Positions 15,157 to 23,343 are shown, numbered from the stretch's first letter. The stretch: DNA of 32,126 nt from JBAWYM01 sp037143575 (GCA_037143575.1 JBAWYM010000016.1:1-32126), one strand, 5' to 3'. The notes: generated from the letters alone by a model not told the origin. Made by a program: numbers and translations.

Positions 15157-15182
15157 AAAAGCGCTCCTTGCGGAGCGCTTTT
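15157..15182. terminator. Strong intrinsic terminator, probably bidirectional
   Basis: AAAAGCGCTCC (15157-15167) and GGAGCGCTTTT (15172-15182) form an 11-bp stem with a 4-nt loop. On the minus strand the loop is GCAA, a stable GNRA tetraloop, followed by TTTTTC. It ends the histone transcript 20 nt past its stop and can also stop transcription coming from 14501. Confidence 0.88.
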
Positions 15183-15203
15183 CCTTTAAAGCCAAAACCT
15201 GAT

Positions 15204-15374
15204 TTACAGGTCGCAGGCGCGGACGGTCTTGCGGCCGTTCTCCTGTGCGCGCTTTCCGGCCTTCTTGAGGGTGACCTCGACGAAGGTGGAGAGGGCATCC
15301 GACAAATCGCCGGCGGTCATCATGTCCATACCCTTGAGAAGTTCCTTAACCTTGGATGCAACGACGTAACTCAT
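15204..15374 (-). CDS. Bacterial histone-fold protein, 56 aa
   Basis: A minimal single-histone-fold protein, lacking tails. Residues 7-15 (SKVKELLKG) fit helix 1, and residues 20-46 fit the long helix 2 (TAGDLSDALSTFVEVTLKKA and on). NGRKTVRACDL (46-56) matches loop 2 and the start of helix 3 of histones, where the R(K)T pair lies at the DNA-binding loop. The pattern resembles the short bacterial histones such as Bdellovibrio Bd0055 and DUF1931-type proteins (from memory, not searched). It is expected to bind DNA as a dimer in the nucleoid. ATG 15374 is chosen over an upstream one at 15491 because the extra sequence has no family resemblance and the leader is pyrimidine-rich. Own promoter and strong terminator: a single-gene unit. 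Confidence 0.85.
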   Translation of the reverse strand: MSYVVASKVKELLKGMDMMTAGDLSDALSTFVEVTLKKAGKRAQENGRKTVRACDL

Positions 15375-15405
15375 GAAAAAGAGGGGGAAGAAGTAGAGCG
15401 GGGAG

Positions 15406-15435
15406 ATTCTACGCAGGTCAGAATCGGCTACGCAA
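15406..15435 (-). promoter_or_regulatory. Candidate promoter of the histone gene
   Basis: On the minus strand: TTGCGT (15430-15435), 18-bp spacer, TAGAAT (15406-15411), predicting a leader of about 25 nt. The rest of the gap up to the IS end at 15694 shows no supportable gene. Confidence 0.4.
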
Positions 15436-15754
15436 GGGGAAAATTTGCATCTTACGGTCAAATTGAGAGGAAATGTGCAATTGACGCGCAAGGACGAAGC
15501 GGGTGAAAGCGGCGGTGATGAAGCCCATTGATTGGCAGATATTGAAGCTGGGAGCGCTGGAGAGGGTTTTTTCCTTGGGTATCAGATATGGGCTACAGGC
15601 AAAAATGGTAGAAGTATCAATTGTTGTGCTATCGACCAATGATTATCGGACTTAGTGGCAGTACCCCATAGAGGGGACGTGTCCCACGGGGACTATACTA
15701 GTTTGACTTAATAATCTCAAGAAGTATCATGGGGGCACTTTCCCCTCCAGCCCC

Positions 15755-16174
15755 ATGCACTCCATTGACCTTTCACAGACACAAGCCAAAGAACTACGCA
15801 GAAGACTGAAGGAGACGAAGAATACGAAGGTGCTCCGTCGTTTGCAGTGCATTCAGTTCGTCTCAGAAGAGGAACCACGCTCTCGCATTGCCACGCTTTT
15901 GAGCGTACGCCCCGAGACGATCAGCGTCTGGTCGCGTCTTTTCCTCACGAAGGGATTCGATGGGCTCTGTTCCCTCCATTATGAGGGACGCCGACCACCT
16001 GTACTCGACGCTGTCAAAGATGAGCTGAAACGCGATCTGAAGGCGGGGAAGTACAACACACTCAAAGACGTACAGTATGGGCTCAAAGAAGCGCACGACA
16101 TCACTGTCTGTCTCAGCTGGATTTGGCGTTACGCTAAAAAAAACTCTCTGGTTCTTGGAAGAAGACCAAACTGA
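15755..16174 (+). CDS. IS630 transposase, N-terminal frame (helix-turn-helix)
   Basis: The 139-residue frame carries the DNA-binding part of an IS630 transposase: AKELRRRLKETKNTKVLRRLQCIQ, then a helix-turn-helix (SRIATLLSVRPETISVWSRLFLTKGFDGL) and GRRPPVLDAVKDELKRDL. Near its end is a run of eight A (16136-16143), reading A-AAA-AAA in the slippery register. A -1 shift there joins it to the catalytic frame (KKLSGSWKKTKLIPGEHPSVELQEAW). Without the shift it ends 31 nt later as a DNA-binding protein, which in other ISs can act as a repressor. ATG follows CTTTCCCCTCCAGCCCC. Confidence 0.88.
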   Translation: MHSIDLSQTQAKELRRRLKETKNTKVLRRLQCIQFVSEEEPRSRIATLLSVRPETISVWSRLFLTKGFDGLCSLHYEGRRPPVLDAVKDELKRDLKAGKYNTLKDVQYGLKEAHDITVCLSWIWRYAKKNSLVLGRRPN

Positions 16175-16194
16175 TTCCGGGCGAACATCCTTCC

Positions 16195-16755
16195 GTGGAA
16201 CTTCAGGAGGCTTGGATCGCCAAGATCGAGTGCCTGGCGGAGCGCGCACGGATCGGAGAGATCATTCTCTTCTTCGCCGATCCCACGCATCCCACCCACA
16301 ACAGCGAGAACGGCAAGAAGTGGCAACTGAAGGGCGGAGAGAACACCATCAACATGCCAAGCAACAGCGGTCGCAAGCGTCTCACGATTCTCGGCGGGCT
16401 CAATCCTCTGACCCTGCGTCCCACGATGCTCCTGACCGAAGACAACTGCGACACGCTCATGACGGAAGCATTTCTGGAACAACTGCGGGAGGAGTACCCG
16501 GACAATGGCATTCCGCTCGTCGTGCTGCTCGACAACGCCAAATACATCCACGGCGCTACCGCACGGGCGAAGGAACTGAACATCACCTTCGTGTTCCTGC
16601 CGCCTTACGCCCTCAATCTGAATCTCATCGAACGGCTGTGGAAGTTCTACAAGAAGACCGTGAAGCAGAATCGGTATCACAAGACCTTCCAGGAATTCTT
16701 CGATGCGACGGTCTCCTTCTTCCAGCATATCGAACAGTACGATCAGGAGCTGTGA
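16195..16755 (+). CDS. IS630 transposase, catalytic DDE frame
   Basis: Catalytic domain in the -1 frame relative to the N-terminal part. The DDE triad is visible: ILFFADPTHP (first Asp), LVVLLDNAKYIHG (second Asp) and FLPPYALNLNLIERLWKFYKK (Glu), the last in place of the usual LPPYSPELNPIE. The in-frame open stretch starts at 16138, just after the A-run, so the protein is most likely made only as a frameshift fusion (about 333 residues in all); the ATG at 16195 is probably not a real start. Ends 20 nt before the right inverted repeat. Confidence 0.88.
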   Translation: MELQEAWIAKIECLAERARIGEIILFFADPTHPTHNSENGKKWQLKGGENTINMPSNSGRKRLTILGGLNPLTLRPTMLLTEDNCDTLMTEAFLEQLREEYPDNGIPLVVLLDNAKYIHGATARAKELNITFVFLPPYALNLNLIERLWKFYKKTVKQNRYHKTFQEFFDATVSFFQHIEQYDQEL

Positions 16756-16825
16756 TCTCTTATGGTGATGAATTTTGAGATTATTAAGTCAAACTAGTAT
16801 ATATTCCGTAGTTCACCGTGTTCTC

Positions 16826-17710
16826 TTATGTAATTGCGGCATCGTAAATACTCTGGATCGCTGCGTTGAGAGCGGCGGTAAATTCCTGGTCACTCTGATC
16901 GATCTTCAAATCTTCCACCAATGCCCGGGAAAAACTCGCGGTCATTCCGTTATTGGCAGCCAATCGTTTATTTGCATCCGCTCTCGAGTACCCTCCGGAT
17001 AGAGCGACGGCGCGGAGAACTCGGGGATGTTTGATGAGCTGGTCGTAGAAATTTGACTGTTCGGGCAACGTGAGTTTGAGCATGACCTGTTGCTTGTCAG
17101 GCAGTTGATCGAGATGCTTCTGGAGCTGTTCTCTGAGCAGTTCCTCGGCTCGCACTTTGTTCTGAGCCTTGATGCTCACTTCCGGTTCGATGATGGGCAT
17201 GAGATTGCTGTTCTGGATCTGCTGTGCGACAGCGAATTGTTGATCGACGATACGCTGAATGCCCTGTTGATTGGGACCATGAATGACGGATCGCATTTTC
17301 GTGCCGAATACGCCGTGTTCCACCGCGCTCTGCAGGCGCTTATCTAATCCGGCGATGGGTTTCATGAGCTCAACTTCATCGGACTTCGGCTGCAATCCAT
17401 CGTCTATTTTGAGGAATGGGACGATGCTCTTCTGTTCCCAGAGAAACTGAGCGGTTGGCACGCCCTGCACTTTGTTCTCCATAGTTCGCTCGAAGAGGAT
17501 TGCACCGGAGATGCGCTTATCGAATGCGTCGCTGGTGATGATGCGCTCGCGCATCTCATGGACCAGCTGGTGCATTTGCTCATCGCTTTTCCACCGGTTC
17601 TGATCAATGCCATATGCATTCAAGGCTTTTGGCGTGCTTCCGCCGCTCTGATCGAGTGCAGCGATAAAACCATTGCCCCGGATTCTCTCGATGGGCTGAA
17701 GAGACGACAT
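16826..17710 (-). CDS. fda: Fructose-bisphosphate aldolase, class I
   Basis: Reversibly splits fructose 1,6-bisphosphate into dihydroxyacetone phosphate and glyceraldehyde 3-phosphate, using a lysine Schiff base. The 294 residues align along their whole length with the Gram-positive class I aldolase: NGFIAALDQSGGSTPKALNAYG at the start, HGVFGTKMRSVI, MPIIEPEVSI, the active-site VMLKLTLPEQ, AVALSGGYSRADANKRL and MTASFSRALVEDL. ATG 17710 is chosen because it matches the family N-terminus; an upstream start at 17770 adds unrelated residues. No Shine-Dalgarno site; the leader is CT-rich. It lies right next to the IS element but is intact. Central glycolysis/gluconeogenesis in a fermentative cell is the likely role. 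Confidence 0.95.
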   Translation of the reverse strand: MSSLQPIERIRGNGFIAALDQSGGSTPKALNAYGIDQNRWKSDEQMHQLVHEMRERIITSDAFDKRISGAILFERTMENKVQGVPTAQFLWEQKSIVPFLKIDDGLQPKSDEVELMKPIAGLDKRLQSAVEHGVFGTKMRSVIHGPNQQGIQRIVDQQFAVAQQIQNSNLMPIIEPEVSIKAQNKVRAEELLREQLQKHLDQLPDKQQVMLKLTLPEQSNFYDQLIKHPRVLRAVALSGGYSRADANKRLAANNGMTASFSRALVEDLKIDQSDQEFTAALNAAIQSIYDAAIT

Positions 17711-17894
17711 AATTGGTGGGGGAAGGAGATAGAGGGTTTGAACTACGGACTCCACATTCGATGGTATCACTGCAAAGACTGCAGTTATACAACCGTTGTT
17801 TCACCAATCCCGGAGCGGTTCTTCGGCGGGTGTGTTGGTTTCTCGGTCATCCTGATAGGATACTATTTCTGTCATTCTTGAAAATGCGAAAGGA

Positions 17895-17903
17895 TGCTAT
17901 CGT
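17895..17903 (+). promoter_or_regulatory. Extended -10 element before the HAD gene
   Basis: TGCTATCGT: a TG dinucleotide one base before TATCGT (17898-17903), 6 nt before the GTG at 17910. This fits the leaderless pattern seen elsewhere in the window; the -35 is weak. Confidence 0.4.
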
Positions 17904-17909
17904 GCGGCC

Positions 17910-18545
17910 GTGCACGCCCTCCTCTTCGATCTCGACGGCACGCTTGTAGATACCGTCCCGCTGTGGGTCAGTGCGAATGTGGCGATGCTTGCCCGGTACG
18001 GCTTTGCCATATCCAATGATGCGTTCCTCAAGAACTACTACCACACAGGACTGCATTACACGGGCATTCTGGAGAAAGCGGGGATACCGCTGGAACGCGC
18101 GGCGAAGTTCTATGCAGATCGCGATCGTCTGTACGAAGGCATTCTCGGCGAGAGAGCCGAGTGGGTGCCGGGGGCGGAGAATGTCCTGACAGAGCTTTCG
18201 GCACGGTTAACGCTCGGGATGCTCACAGGATCCAAGAGGAGTTTCATCGATGCCTTGGATCGCAAGCTCAGGCTTTCGTCCTATTTCAAAGTCATCGTGA
18301 CCTACGACGATACCCAGGAACGCATCAAGCCCGATCCCTTCGGTCTGGAATTACTCACGCAGAAGCTGAACGTTGATCCAAGGGAATGCTGGTATGTGGG
18401 TGATCAGTTGGTGGATATCACCGCTGCGCATGCGATGGGGATGAAGGTGTGTTTGCTGCGCGTGCCTTCCACACCGGAGAATGCGGCGGGGGCGGATAGG
18501 GAGATTGAGAAGATAGGCGAGGTGCTGTCGTTAGCCTCTTCTTGA
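17910..18545 (+). CDS. HAD-superfamily phosphatase (phosphoglycolate-phosphatase-like)
   Basis: A 211-residue cytoplasmic HAD hydrolase. Motif I is LLFDLDGTLVDTV (nucleophile Asp and acid/base Asp), motif II is LGMLTGSK, motif III is the Lys of ERIKPDPFGLELL, and motif IV is CWYVGDQLVDI. The helical cap lies between about residues 15 and 80, so it belongs to subfamily I. Such enzymes remove phosphate from small metabolites, often 2-phosphoglycolate or sugar phosphates; the substrate cannot be read from sequence. The start is GTG at 17910, directly before HALLFDLDG. The flanking aldolase gene is divergent. Confidence 0.88.
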   Translation: MHALLFDLDGTLVDTVPLWVSANVAMLARYGFAISNDAFLKNYYHTGLHYTGILEKAGIPLERAAKFYADRDRLYEGILGERAEWVPGAENVLTELSARLTLGMLTGSKRSFIDALDRKLRLSSYFKVIVTYDDTQERIKPDPFGLELLTQKLNVDPRECWYVGDQLVDITAAHAMGMKVCLLRVPSTPENAAGADREIEKIGEVLSLASS

Positions 18546-18821
18546 TTGGTGAATGGCATGTAATCTTGGCCCTGCATGCGCACGATGCGCATGGCACATT
18601 GTTTTGCAGTCGATGCTTTTCACTGAAAATACTAAACAACAATGAGATCTATCTGTCCAATATCCATGCGCTTCGGCATGGCCATCATTTCAGGTACAGC
18701 CTAGGATTCTTCTTCGCTGGCTATCAAGAGCAAAAATGGCTTAGACTAGCCAAATGTGAGCAGCGCAGAACGACAAGACGAGTGAACATCCTGTCGAACT
18801 GCGTTGACGTGTCGTTGAGGG
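18546..18821. other. Intergenic region with one small hairpin
   Basis: CCATGC (18664-18669) and GCATGG (18676-18681) form a hairpin with loop GCTTCG. A 104-codon open frame runs through here from a TTG but has no family resemblance and overlaps the lipoprotein gene; I see nothing else. Confidence 0.4.
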
Positions 18822-19274
18822 TTACTGCTGAACGATCGTCCCATCGCTCTCGGTGACGACGACTTTGTCATCGCCCATATTCTTCTCCTGGCCGTTGACG
18901 TCATCCTGGAGGAATTTCTCGATGAAGTAGAGCTTCTGACCGGGCTTGAGGGCGTAGCTCTGATCTTGGTACTGCGGCTCGGTAGCCTTGAGCTTGATGA
19001 CCTTGGATCCATTCGGGAGCGTTGCGCTGGTGACGGTGAATCCCGCGATAGCTTCTTTAGTCTTCGCATCGAAGTTCGCAGGATCCTCGGAGATGAGGTA
19101 GGCGTAGGGCCAATCGGCACTGTCAGCGATCTTCTGCGCGACGGGTGGGGTGTTCTGCTGTTGGGCAACGGGGATTGGAGGAGGGGGAGTATTGGTAGCA
19201 GTTGGTGTGCCGCCACAGGCGACGAGAAGTGAGAGAGGGACGAGGACAGAGATGAGGATGGACGATTTCTTCAT
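18822..19274 (-). CDS. Putative lipoprotein, 150 aa
   Basis: A lipoprotein signal is clear: MKKSSILISVLVPLSLLVAC, with the lipobox LVAC and cysteine at residue 20. A Thr/Pro-rich linker (about 22-45) follows. The C-terminal ~100 residues form an unrecognised extracytoplasmic domain (ADWPYAYLISEDPANFDAKT; FTVTSATLPNGSKVIKLKAT; ALKPGQKLYFIEKFLQDD) that looks beta-rich. ATG 19274 is chosen because it begins the signal peptide; the longer frame to 19364 does not. The leader is CT-rich (CCCCTTCCCCCCAGTCTGTT) without a Shine-Dalgarno site. Function unknown. Confidence 0.8.
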   Translation of the reverse strand: MKKSSILISVLVPLSLLVACGGTPTATNTPPPPIPVAQQQNTPPVAQKIADSADWPYAYLISEDPANFDAKTKEAIAGFTVTSATLPNGSKVIKLKATEPQYQDQSYALKPGQKLYFIEKFLQDDVNGQEKNMGDDKVVVTESDGTIVQQ

Positions 19275-19449
19275 AACAGACTGGGGGGAAGGGGAGACAA
19301 AAAAATAGCCGAAGAGCAGTAGCTCAACGATTTGTATCACCTGCGAAAGACGAAAGAGTTTCATGGACAGGATGCGTTTTTGGGATTATCGTTTTCAGAA
19401 TATCGGGAAAATCATTGATAGCATTCTTCCATATGTCAGAATCTTGTCC

Positions 19450-19929
19450 ATGAATACCCGGTGCAATTTCGTAAGGCAATTTAAGGCATCGCAAGCTCCG
19501 GATTCTTCTGGAAGTAGCCGGAATCTTCTCCAGCAGAAGCAAATTGCGCTTGGGAGAGTGAAGATCGCAGCAGACGCCCGGGAAAAATTGGCGGGTATGC
19601 CGTTGTATCGAGATACTCATACGGAAGATGCTGCTGATTATGTGGTTATTCAGCAGGAAAATTGGGAGCGGTGGATGCAACGACCCCTGCCTGTTTGTCT
19701 TGAATTGATTGCCGACGATGCGCTCAGTAGCACTCCTACCAACGGGAAAATTGACCTCATGCACAGGCTTCCCATTTTTCAATTGTTATCTTCAAATGAT
19801 CCTTCTGCAGTTCTTGAGGAGGATGTGCCGGAACGATGGAAGCGAAGAATGCAAACTCATGTAGATATCAATGCCGATAATCGTGATCAATGCCCGGCCT
19901 ATCGTGCAGGTCTTCCGGCTCAGCAGTAG
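19450..19929 (+). CDS. Hypothetical protein, 159 aa
   Basis: Not recognised. Read from ATG 19450 (an in-frame ATG lies at 19363). A basic N-terminal part (RNLLQQKQIALGRVKIAADAREKL) is followed by a segment with RDTHTEDAADYVVIQQENWERWMQ and a polar C-terminus. There is no signal peptide or membrane helix. A minus-strand frame (19324-19782) overlaps it; I favour this strand because its composition is more protein-like. Divergent from the lipoprotein gene. Confidence 0.5.
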   Translation: MNTRCNFVRQFKASQAPDSSGSSRNLLQQKQIALGRVKIAADAREKLAGMPLYRDTHTEDAADYVVIQQENWERWMQRPLPVCLELIADDALSSTPTNGKIDLMHRLPIFQLLSSNDPSAVLEEDVPERWKRRMQTHVDINADNRDQCPAYRAGLPAQQ

Positions 19930-19991
19930 ATGTCTTTGTGCATGAGAAAGAAATCGCCAATCGCCAATCGGTAAATCGCCAATGCTCCCCG

Positions 19992-20981
19992 TTATTCTTC
20001 AATATACAACAGCGGGTTCTTCTTCATGCCCTTCACGCGGACTTCGAAGTGCAGGTGGATTCCCGTGGGTCCGTGGACGAGGCCCGTGTTGCCCATCCAG
20101 GAGATGAGTTGGCCGCGCTTCACCGTATCTCCGGCCTTCACATAGAGTTCCTTATTATGACCATAGAGTGTAATGAGCTCATTACCGTGGTCGATTTCGA
20201 TGACGTTGCCGTATCCTCCGCTCCAGCCGTAATCCGCGCGGATCACCGTACCCGCTTCCGCTGCGAAGATCGGTCCGCCGCCGCGCTCCTGGAGATCGAG
20301 GGCGAAGTGATTGGTGTTGAAGTACTGCGTGATGAAGCATTCCGCACTGCAAGGCTTCTGCAGCACACCAGCTGTGGGTTCGGGTGTCACCACTTCCGGC
20401 ATCTTCGGAGGAGTGACAGGCGGTTTCGTCCCCGGTTTCAGGGGCGGTATCAGTGTGGGTGGGACCAGAGCGACGGCCTTGGGAGGCTTCACAATGATCG
20501 GTGCACCTCCTGGGATAATGAGCTCCTGACCGGCGAGGAGGTAGCTGTCTTTAAGTTTATTCTGCTGGCGGATGGTCTCCGAAGGGATGCTGTACAGATC
20601 GGCGATACCCAGAAGCGTCTGTCCTGCCTTCACCGTATGCAGAATGCCATTCACCGGAAGAATCGTGAGTTCCTGCGCGGGGTGAATGCCCTCACTATCC
20701 TTCAGATTGTTGGCCCAGCGAATGGTATCGGTGGAGATGCCATAGCGTTGGGCGATGCGATCCACAGAGTCCCCTTCCTTCACGGTGTGGACGACGGCTT
20801 CGGAGTAGGCACGGCGGGCACCCTGGCGTGTGAGGGACGAAGACTTGAGGACGAATCCTTCTTCGACGAGGAGGAACTGCTGATTACCGGTTTCCGCTTC
20901 GGGAGTAGCTAGCGAAGTCTGCGGAACATAGAGCGGGCAGAGCGAGGCGATTGCGAATGCACCAATGCAGACGAGTCGCAC
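19992..20981 (-). CDS. Secreted LysM-M23 peptidoglycan endopeptidase
   Basis: A 329-residue exported protein. The signal peptide covers about residues 1-25 (LVCIGAFAIASLCPLYVPQTSLA). Two LysM domains bind peptidoglycan: VHTVKEGDSVDRIAQRYGIS... and LHTVKAGQTLLGIADLYSIP.... A Pro-rich linker (about 160-200) follows, then a C-terminal M23 domain with zinc-ligand pattern HFALDL and HLHFEVR, and the strand sequence GNVIEIDHGNELITLYGHN. It should cut cross-links in the peptidoglycan during growth or division. It lies 51 nt after the D,D-carboxypeptidase gene, probably in one operon. Confidence 0.93.
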   Translation of the reverse strand: MRLVCIGAFAIASLCPLYVPQTSLATPEAETGNQQFLLVEEGFVLKSSSLTRQGARRAYSEAVVHTVKEGDSVDRIAQRYGISTDTIRWANNLKDSEGIHPAQELTILPVNGILHTVKAGQTLLGIADLYSIPSETIRQQNKLKDSYLLAGQELIIPGGAPIIVKPPKAVALVPPTLIPPLKPGTKPPVTPPKMPEVVTPEPTAGVLQKPCSAECFITQYFNTNHFALDLQERGGGPIFAAEAGTVIRADYGWSGGYGNVIEIDHGNELITLYGHNKELYVKAGDTVKRGQLISWMGNTGLVHGPTGIHLHFEVRVKGMKKNPLLYIEE

Positions 20982-21032
20982 TCGGATCGACAGCCAGCGG
21001 ATGACGGAGGATTGAGCCAGAGGAGCGAACGG

Positions 21033-22025
21033 TTACGGAGTGGGGATGATCTGCTGATCAATATCGGTAGTGGTTTTTGCTTCTTCCGCTCTACAGCCCC
21101 CGCCCGCCCCTGCCCCCAATGTGCATTCCGTTTCCTGCACCGGTGTGATGGTCGTGGCGTCGGGTCCGAGGAGGCTCCCGAGGATCGTCTGCATATCACG
21201 GTACCGTTGCATCGAGTGGAGGAGGACGACGGCGTATTCCGTCTTGCCCTTTTGGACGATGGAAACGAGACATTGCTCCGCGGCAGTCGTCGTCCCGGTC
21301 TTGCCTGCGAGGATGGCGGGGTCTCTCCGCAGCACCAGAGCATGCGTGTGTGTGAGCGTGAGAGCATGACCCTGCCGGCTCATGATGATCTGGGATCTGC
21401 GGCCCATGCGGGTGGAGATTTCCGGGAAGCGCTGGACGTAGGCGGAGAGCAGGGCAATATCACGTGGGGTGGACCACTGCCGGGGGTCATCGAGTCCCGA
21501 AGGATTAGCATACTGCGTGCTGGTGAGGCCCAGGGCTTTGGCGCGGGCATTCATTTCTTCGACGAATGTACTCTCCGTGCCGCTATGAAATCGTGCGAGG
21601 GTAACGGCGGCATCATTCGCGGATGGGATGAGGAGTGCGGAGAGGAGATCTCCCGCGCGGTACTCTTCTCCCGGAGCGAGGTAGGCCAGGCTGCCCTTCG
21701 TCTGGGCGATCGTTTGGGGCACGGGCACCCACGTATCCAGATCGTGATGCTCCACGATGAGCAGAGCCGTCATCAATTTCGTGAGGCTCGCCATGGGACG
21801 CTCCACATTCCCCTGCAAAGAAAAGAGGGTCTGACCGGTCTTGAGATCAATGACGATGGCACCGGAAGCGGAGAGCCGATGGGCGATATCGATCTGCGCC
21901 GCTGGTGGGGCCACATCGATCAGCGCGAGCGGATCGACCGAAGCAAAAGGAGACTCCAATGAGACGGGAAACAGTCCCAAGAGGAGCGCGGAGAGAACCG
22001 AACTCACAATCATCTCCCGTAGCAT
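21033..22025 (-). CDS. D-alanyl-D-alanine carboxypeptidase (peptidase S11)
   Basis: A penicillin-binding-protein-type D,D-carboxypeptidase that removes the terminal D-Ala from peptidoglycan stems. The catalytic SxxK is in PMASLTKLMTAL, SxN in LLIPSANDAAVTLA and the KTG box in ILAGKTGTTTAAEQ. The first ~25 residues are a hydrophobic signal or anchor (MIVSSVLSALLLGLFPV). About 330 residues, so it lacks the long C-terminal domain and amphipathic anchor of E. coli DacA. Its last residues are Gly/Glu-rich (TLGAGAGGGCRAEEAK). It is followed by the LysM-M23 gene. A second ATG four codons in is equally usable. Confidence 0.93.
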   Translation of the reverse strand: MLREMIVSSVLSALLLGLFPVSLESPFASVDPLALIDVAPPAAQIDIAHRLSASGAIVIDLKTGQTLFSLQGNVERPMASLTKLMTALLIVEHHDLDTWVPVPQTIAQTKGSLAYLAPGEEYRAGDLLSALLIPSANDAAVTLARFHSGTESTFVEEMNARAKALGLTSTQYANPSGLDDPRQWSTPRDIALLSAYVQRFPEISTRMGRRSQIIMSRQGHALTLTHTHALVLRRDPAILAGKTGTTTAAEQCLVSIVQKGKTEYAVVLLHSMQRYRDMQTILGSLLGPDATTITPVQETECTLGAGAGGGCRAEEAKTTTDIDQQIIPTP

Positions 22026-22148
22026 ACCGTGAGAGGGAAATTTGTGGAAGAACTTGCCGAAAGATCACTGAGGAGGGTCTTGGCGAAATGCAAGGGATAG
22101 CGGTAGACGTTTATGTGGAAGTTGCAGTGGGATGAGATGGCTTTGAAA

Positions 22149-22240
22149 AGTTGGTAGTGCGTAGTGAGTAGTTTGCAGGAAATCTGAGTATTGAATTTGT
22201 GTCGTTCTACCCACTACCAACTACGCACTACGCACTATTG
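22149..22240. repeat. Inverted repeat around TTGGTAGTGCGTAGTG
   Basis: GTTGGTAGTGCGTAGTGAGT (from 22150) is partly complementary to CACTACCAACTACGCACTAC (from 22211), and GCACTACGCACTA repeats inside the right arm. It lies between ftsQ and the carboxypeptidase gene and may act as a transcript end. Confidence 0.6.
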
Positions 22241-23152
22241 ATAAATCACCTTATCCCCCAGCCGGAGATCGATGTACTGCTTCGCAACTCCCGGTCCGAG
22301 GACATGGAGATAGGTGCGAAGCCTCTGGAGCTGTTCCTCGACGGTGCTGCGGATATCGAACCACAGGCGGATTCCTCCGACGGTGAGGTGGTATTCCTGC
22401 GCGCGCAAGTAGAGCACTCTCCGCGAAACTTTATACCCGAATTGTATGGTGAGAGCCTGTTCCGTTTCCACGATCCTCGTCAGGATTTCGGGCGTAAGGA
22501 TCGGGACGCCGTTTTCTGGTTGCACGCCCCAGTCTACGAGATCGATGAGCGGGAGAGCGCCGGAGGAGGTGGATGGTGCGTAGGCGGTGAGGATGCCGCT
22601 ACGCGTTACCGCGTGGATGGTGCCACCGGAGCCGGAAACAGGGCGATCGCCTCTGTCTGGATCGAGGACCCGGATGCGTGCGACGAGTGTTTCGAGCTCC
22701 ACCCGGACTGTGAGTTGTGAGGGATAGCGTTTGCTCACGGTGATGTTCTGCACATCCGGAATTTTCTGGACGATGAGATCGGAAACTTCGCGACCTGTGA
22801 TGGAGATGAGGTAGCGCCCGAAGAGCGGGGAGAGCGATTCGATCACTCCTTCGATATCGAGACGGGTATCCGTCCGTGGCACGTGGATTTCTTCGATGCG
22901 TCCGATGGGCGAGAAGAGCACGATGCCGAAGGTGAGCAGGACCAGGGCAACGACGGTGACGATGGACCAGCGGATCATGCTGATTCTCCAGCCCTCCCTG
23001 TTCCGCTGAAACGAGCGCGCGCTCCGTTTCCACAGTGTCGCGATACGTCCGCGGATACTGTGACGCAACCGACGATCTAGGACGCGCCGCGTGACGCTAC
23101 TGATCGGCCGGTTGAATTTCCGTGGGAGCCGATGGGCGGGACGAAGTGGCAC
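22235..23152 (-). CDS. ftsQ: Cell-division protein FtsQ (POTRA domain)
   Basis: FtsQ is a bitopic division protein that links FtsB/FtsL to the divisome. A basic cytoplasmic region of ~58 residues (many Arg) is followed by one membrane helix (about 59-82, MIRWSIVTVVALVLLTFGIVLF). A POTRA domain follows (IEEIHVPRTDTRLDIEGVIESL...), with IPDVQNITVSKRYPSQLTVRVEL, and then the FtsQ beta domain, which ends with KQYIDLRLGDKVIYQ, close to the usual YIDLRFxxxVxxR end. The 305 residues match the family. Start GTG at 23152. A short STSSG stretch near residue 198 resembles the translated REP word seen in other proteins. Division genes normally next to ftsQ (murB, ftsA, ftsZ) are not here. Confidence 0.85.
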   Translation of the reverse strand: MPLRPAHRLPRKFNRPISSVTRRVLDRRLRHSIRGRIATLWKRSARSFQRNREGWRISMIRWSIVTVVALVLLTFGIVLFSPIGRIEEIHVPRTDTRLDIEGVIESLSPLFGRYLISITGREVSDLIVQKIPDVQNITVSKRYPSQLTVRVELETLVARIRVLDPDRGDRPVSGSGGTIHAVTRSGILTAYAPSTSSGALPLIDLVDWGVQPENGVPILTPEILTRIVETEQALTIQFGYKVSRRVLYLRAQEYHLTVGGIRLWFDIRSTVEEQLQRLRTYLHVLGPGVAKQYIDLRLGDKVIYQ

Positions 23153-23186
23153 GGCGGGTATCCTAACGGAAGCCGGGGACGGGGAG

Positions 23187-23218
23187 CATTGTTACATTGG
23201 TACATTGTTACATTGTTA
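23187..23218. repeat. CATTGTTA tandem words
   Basis: CATTGTTACATTGGTACATT and GTTACATTGTTA form four short tandem-like copies. The reverse complement word AACAATGTAAC recurs at 25238-25269. Confidence 0.7.
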
Positions 23219-23241
23219 GGGAACTTCTGAAAAACTCTCGA

Positions 23242-23343
23242 GCATGTCATGGTGAGCCGCGCCTGTGCAGAGCCACGTCGAAGCATCGAACCATGCTACG
23301 AGTCAATTTGTCATAGTTCGACACGGCTCACTATGACAAATTG
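23242..23343. repeat. Double hairpin of the GTTCGAC/GGCTCA repeat type
   Basis: CAATTTGTCATAG (23304-23316) and CTATGACAAATTG (23331-23343) form a perfect 13-bp stem with loop TTCGACACGGCTCA. A weaker CATGGT/ACCATG hairpin (23248-23295) precedes it. Same family as 9884-9951. The 315-nt gap 23153-23467 consists mainly of such repeats; no gene seen. Confidence 0.8.

Larger units (their letters stand above)
15694..16801 (+). mobile_element. IS630-family insertion sequence, ~1.1 kb
   Basis: Perfect 27-bp terminal inverted repeats: TATACTAGTTTGACTTAATA and on at 15694-15720, with its reverse complement at 16775-16801. The outer TA dinucleotides fit the TA target duplication of IS630/Tc1-type elements. 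Two overlapping transposase frames lie inside. The exact outer boundary is ambiguous by 2-4 bp because TATA is shared. Both ends and both frames are intact, so the element may be recent and active. Confidence 0.93.

Noticed and set aside
17708..17760. tRNA-like 3' end on the minus strand (GTTCAAACC followed by CCCCCACCA)
   Set aside because: The T-stem does not pair, the CCA is about 8 nt too far away, and no matching acceptor 5' strand or anticodon loop is found.
18542..18856. 104-codon plus-strand frame after the HAD gene
   Set aside because: TTG start, overlap with the lipoprotein gene and no recognisable pattern.
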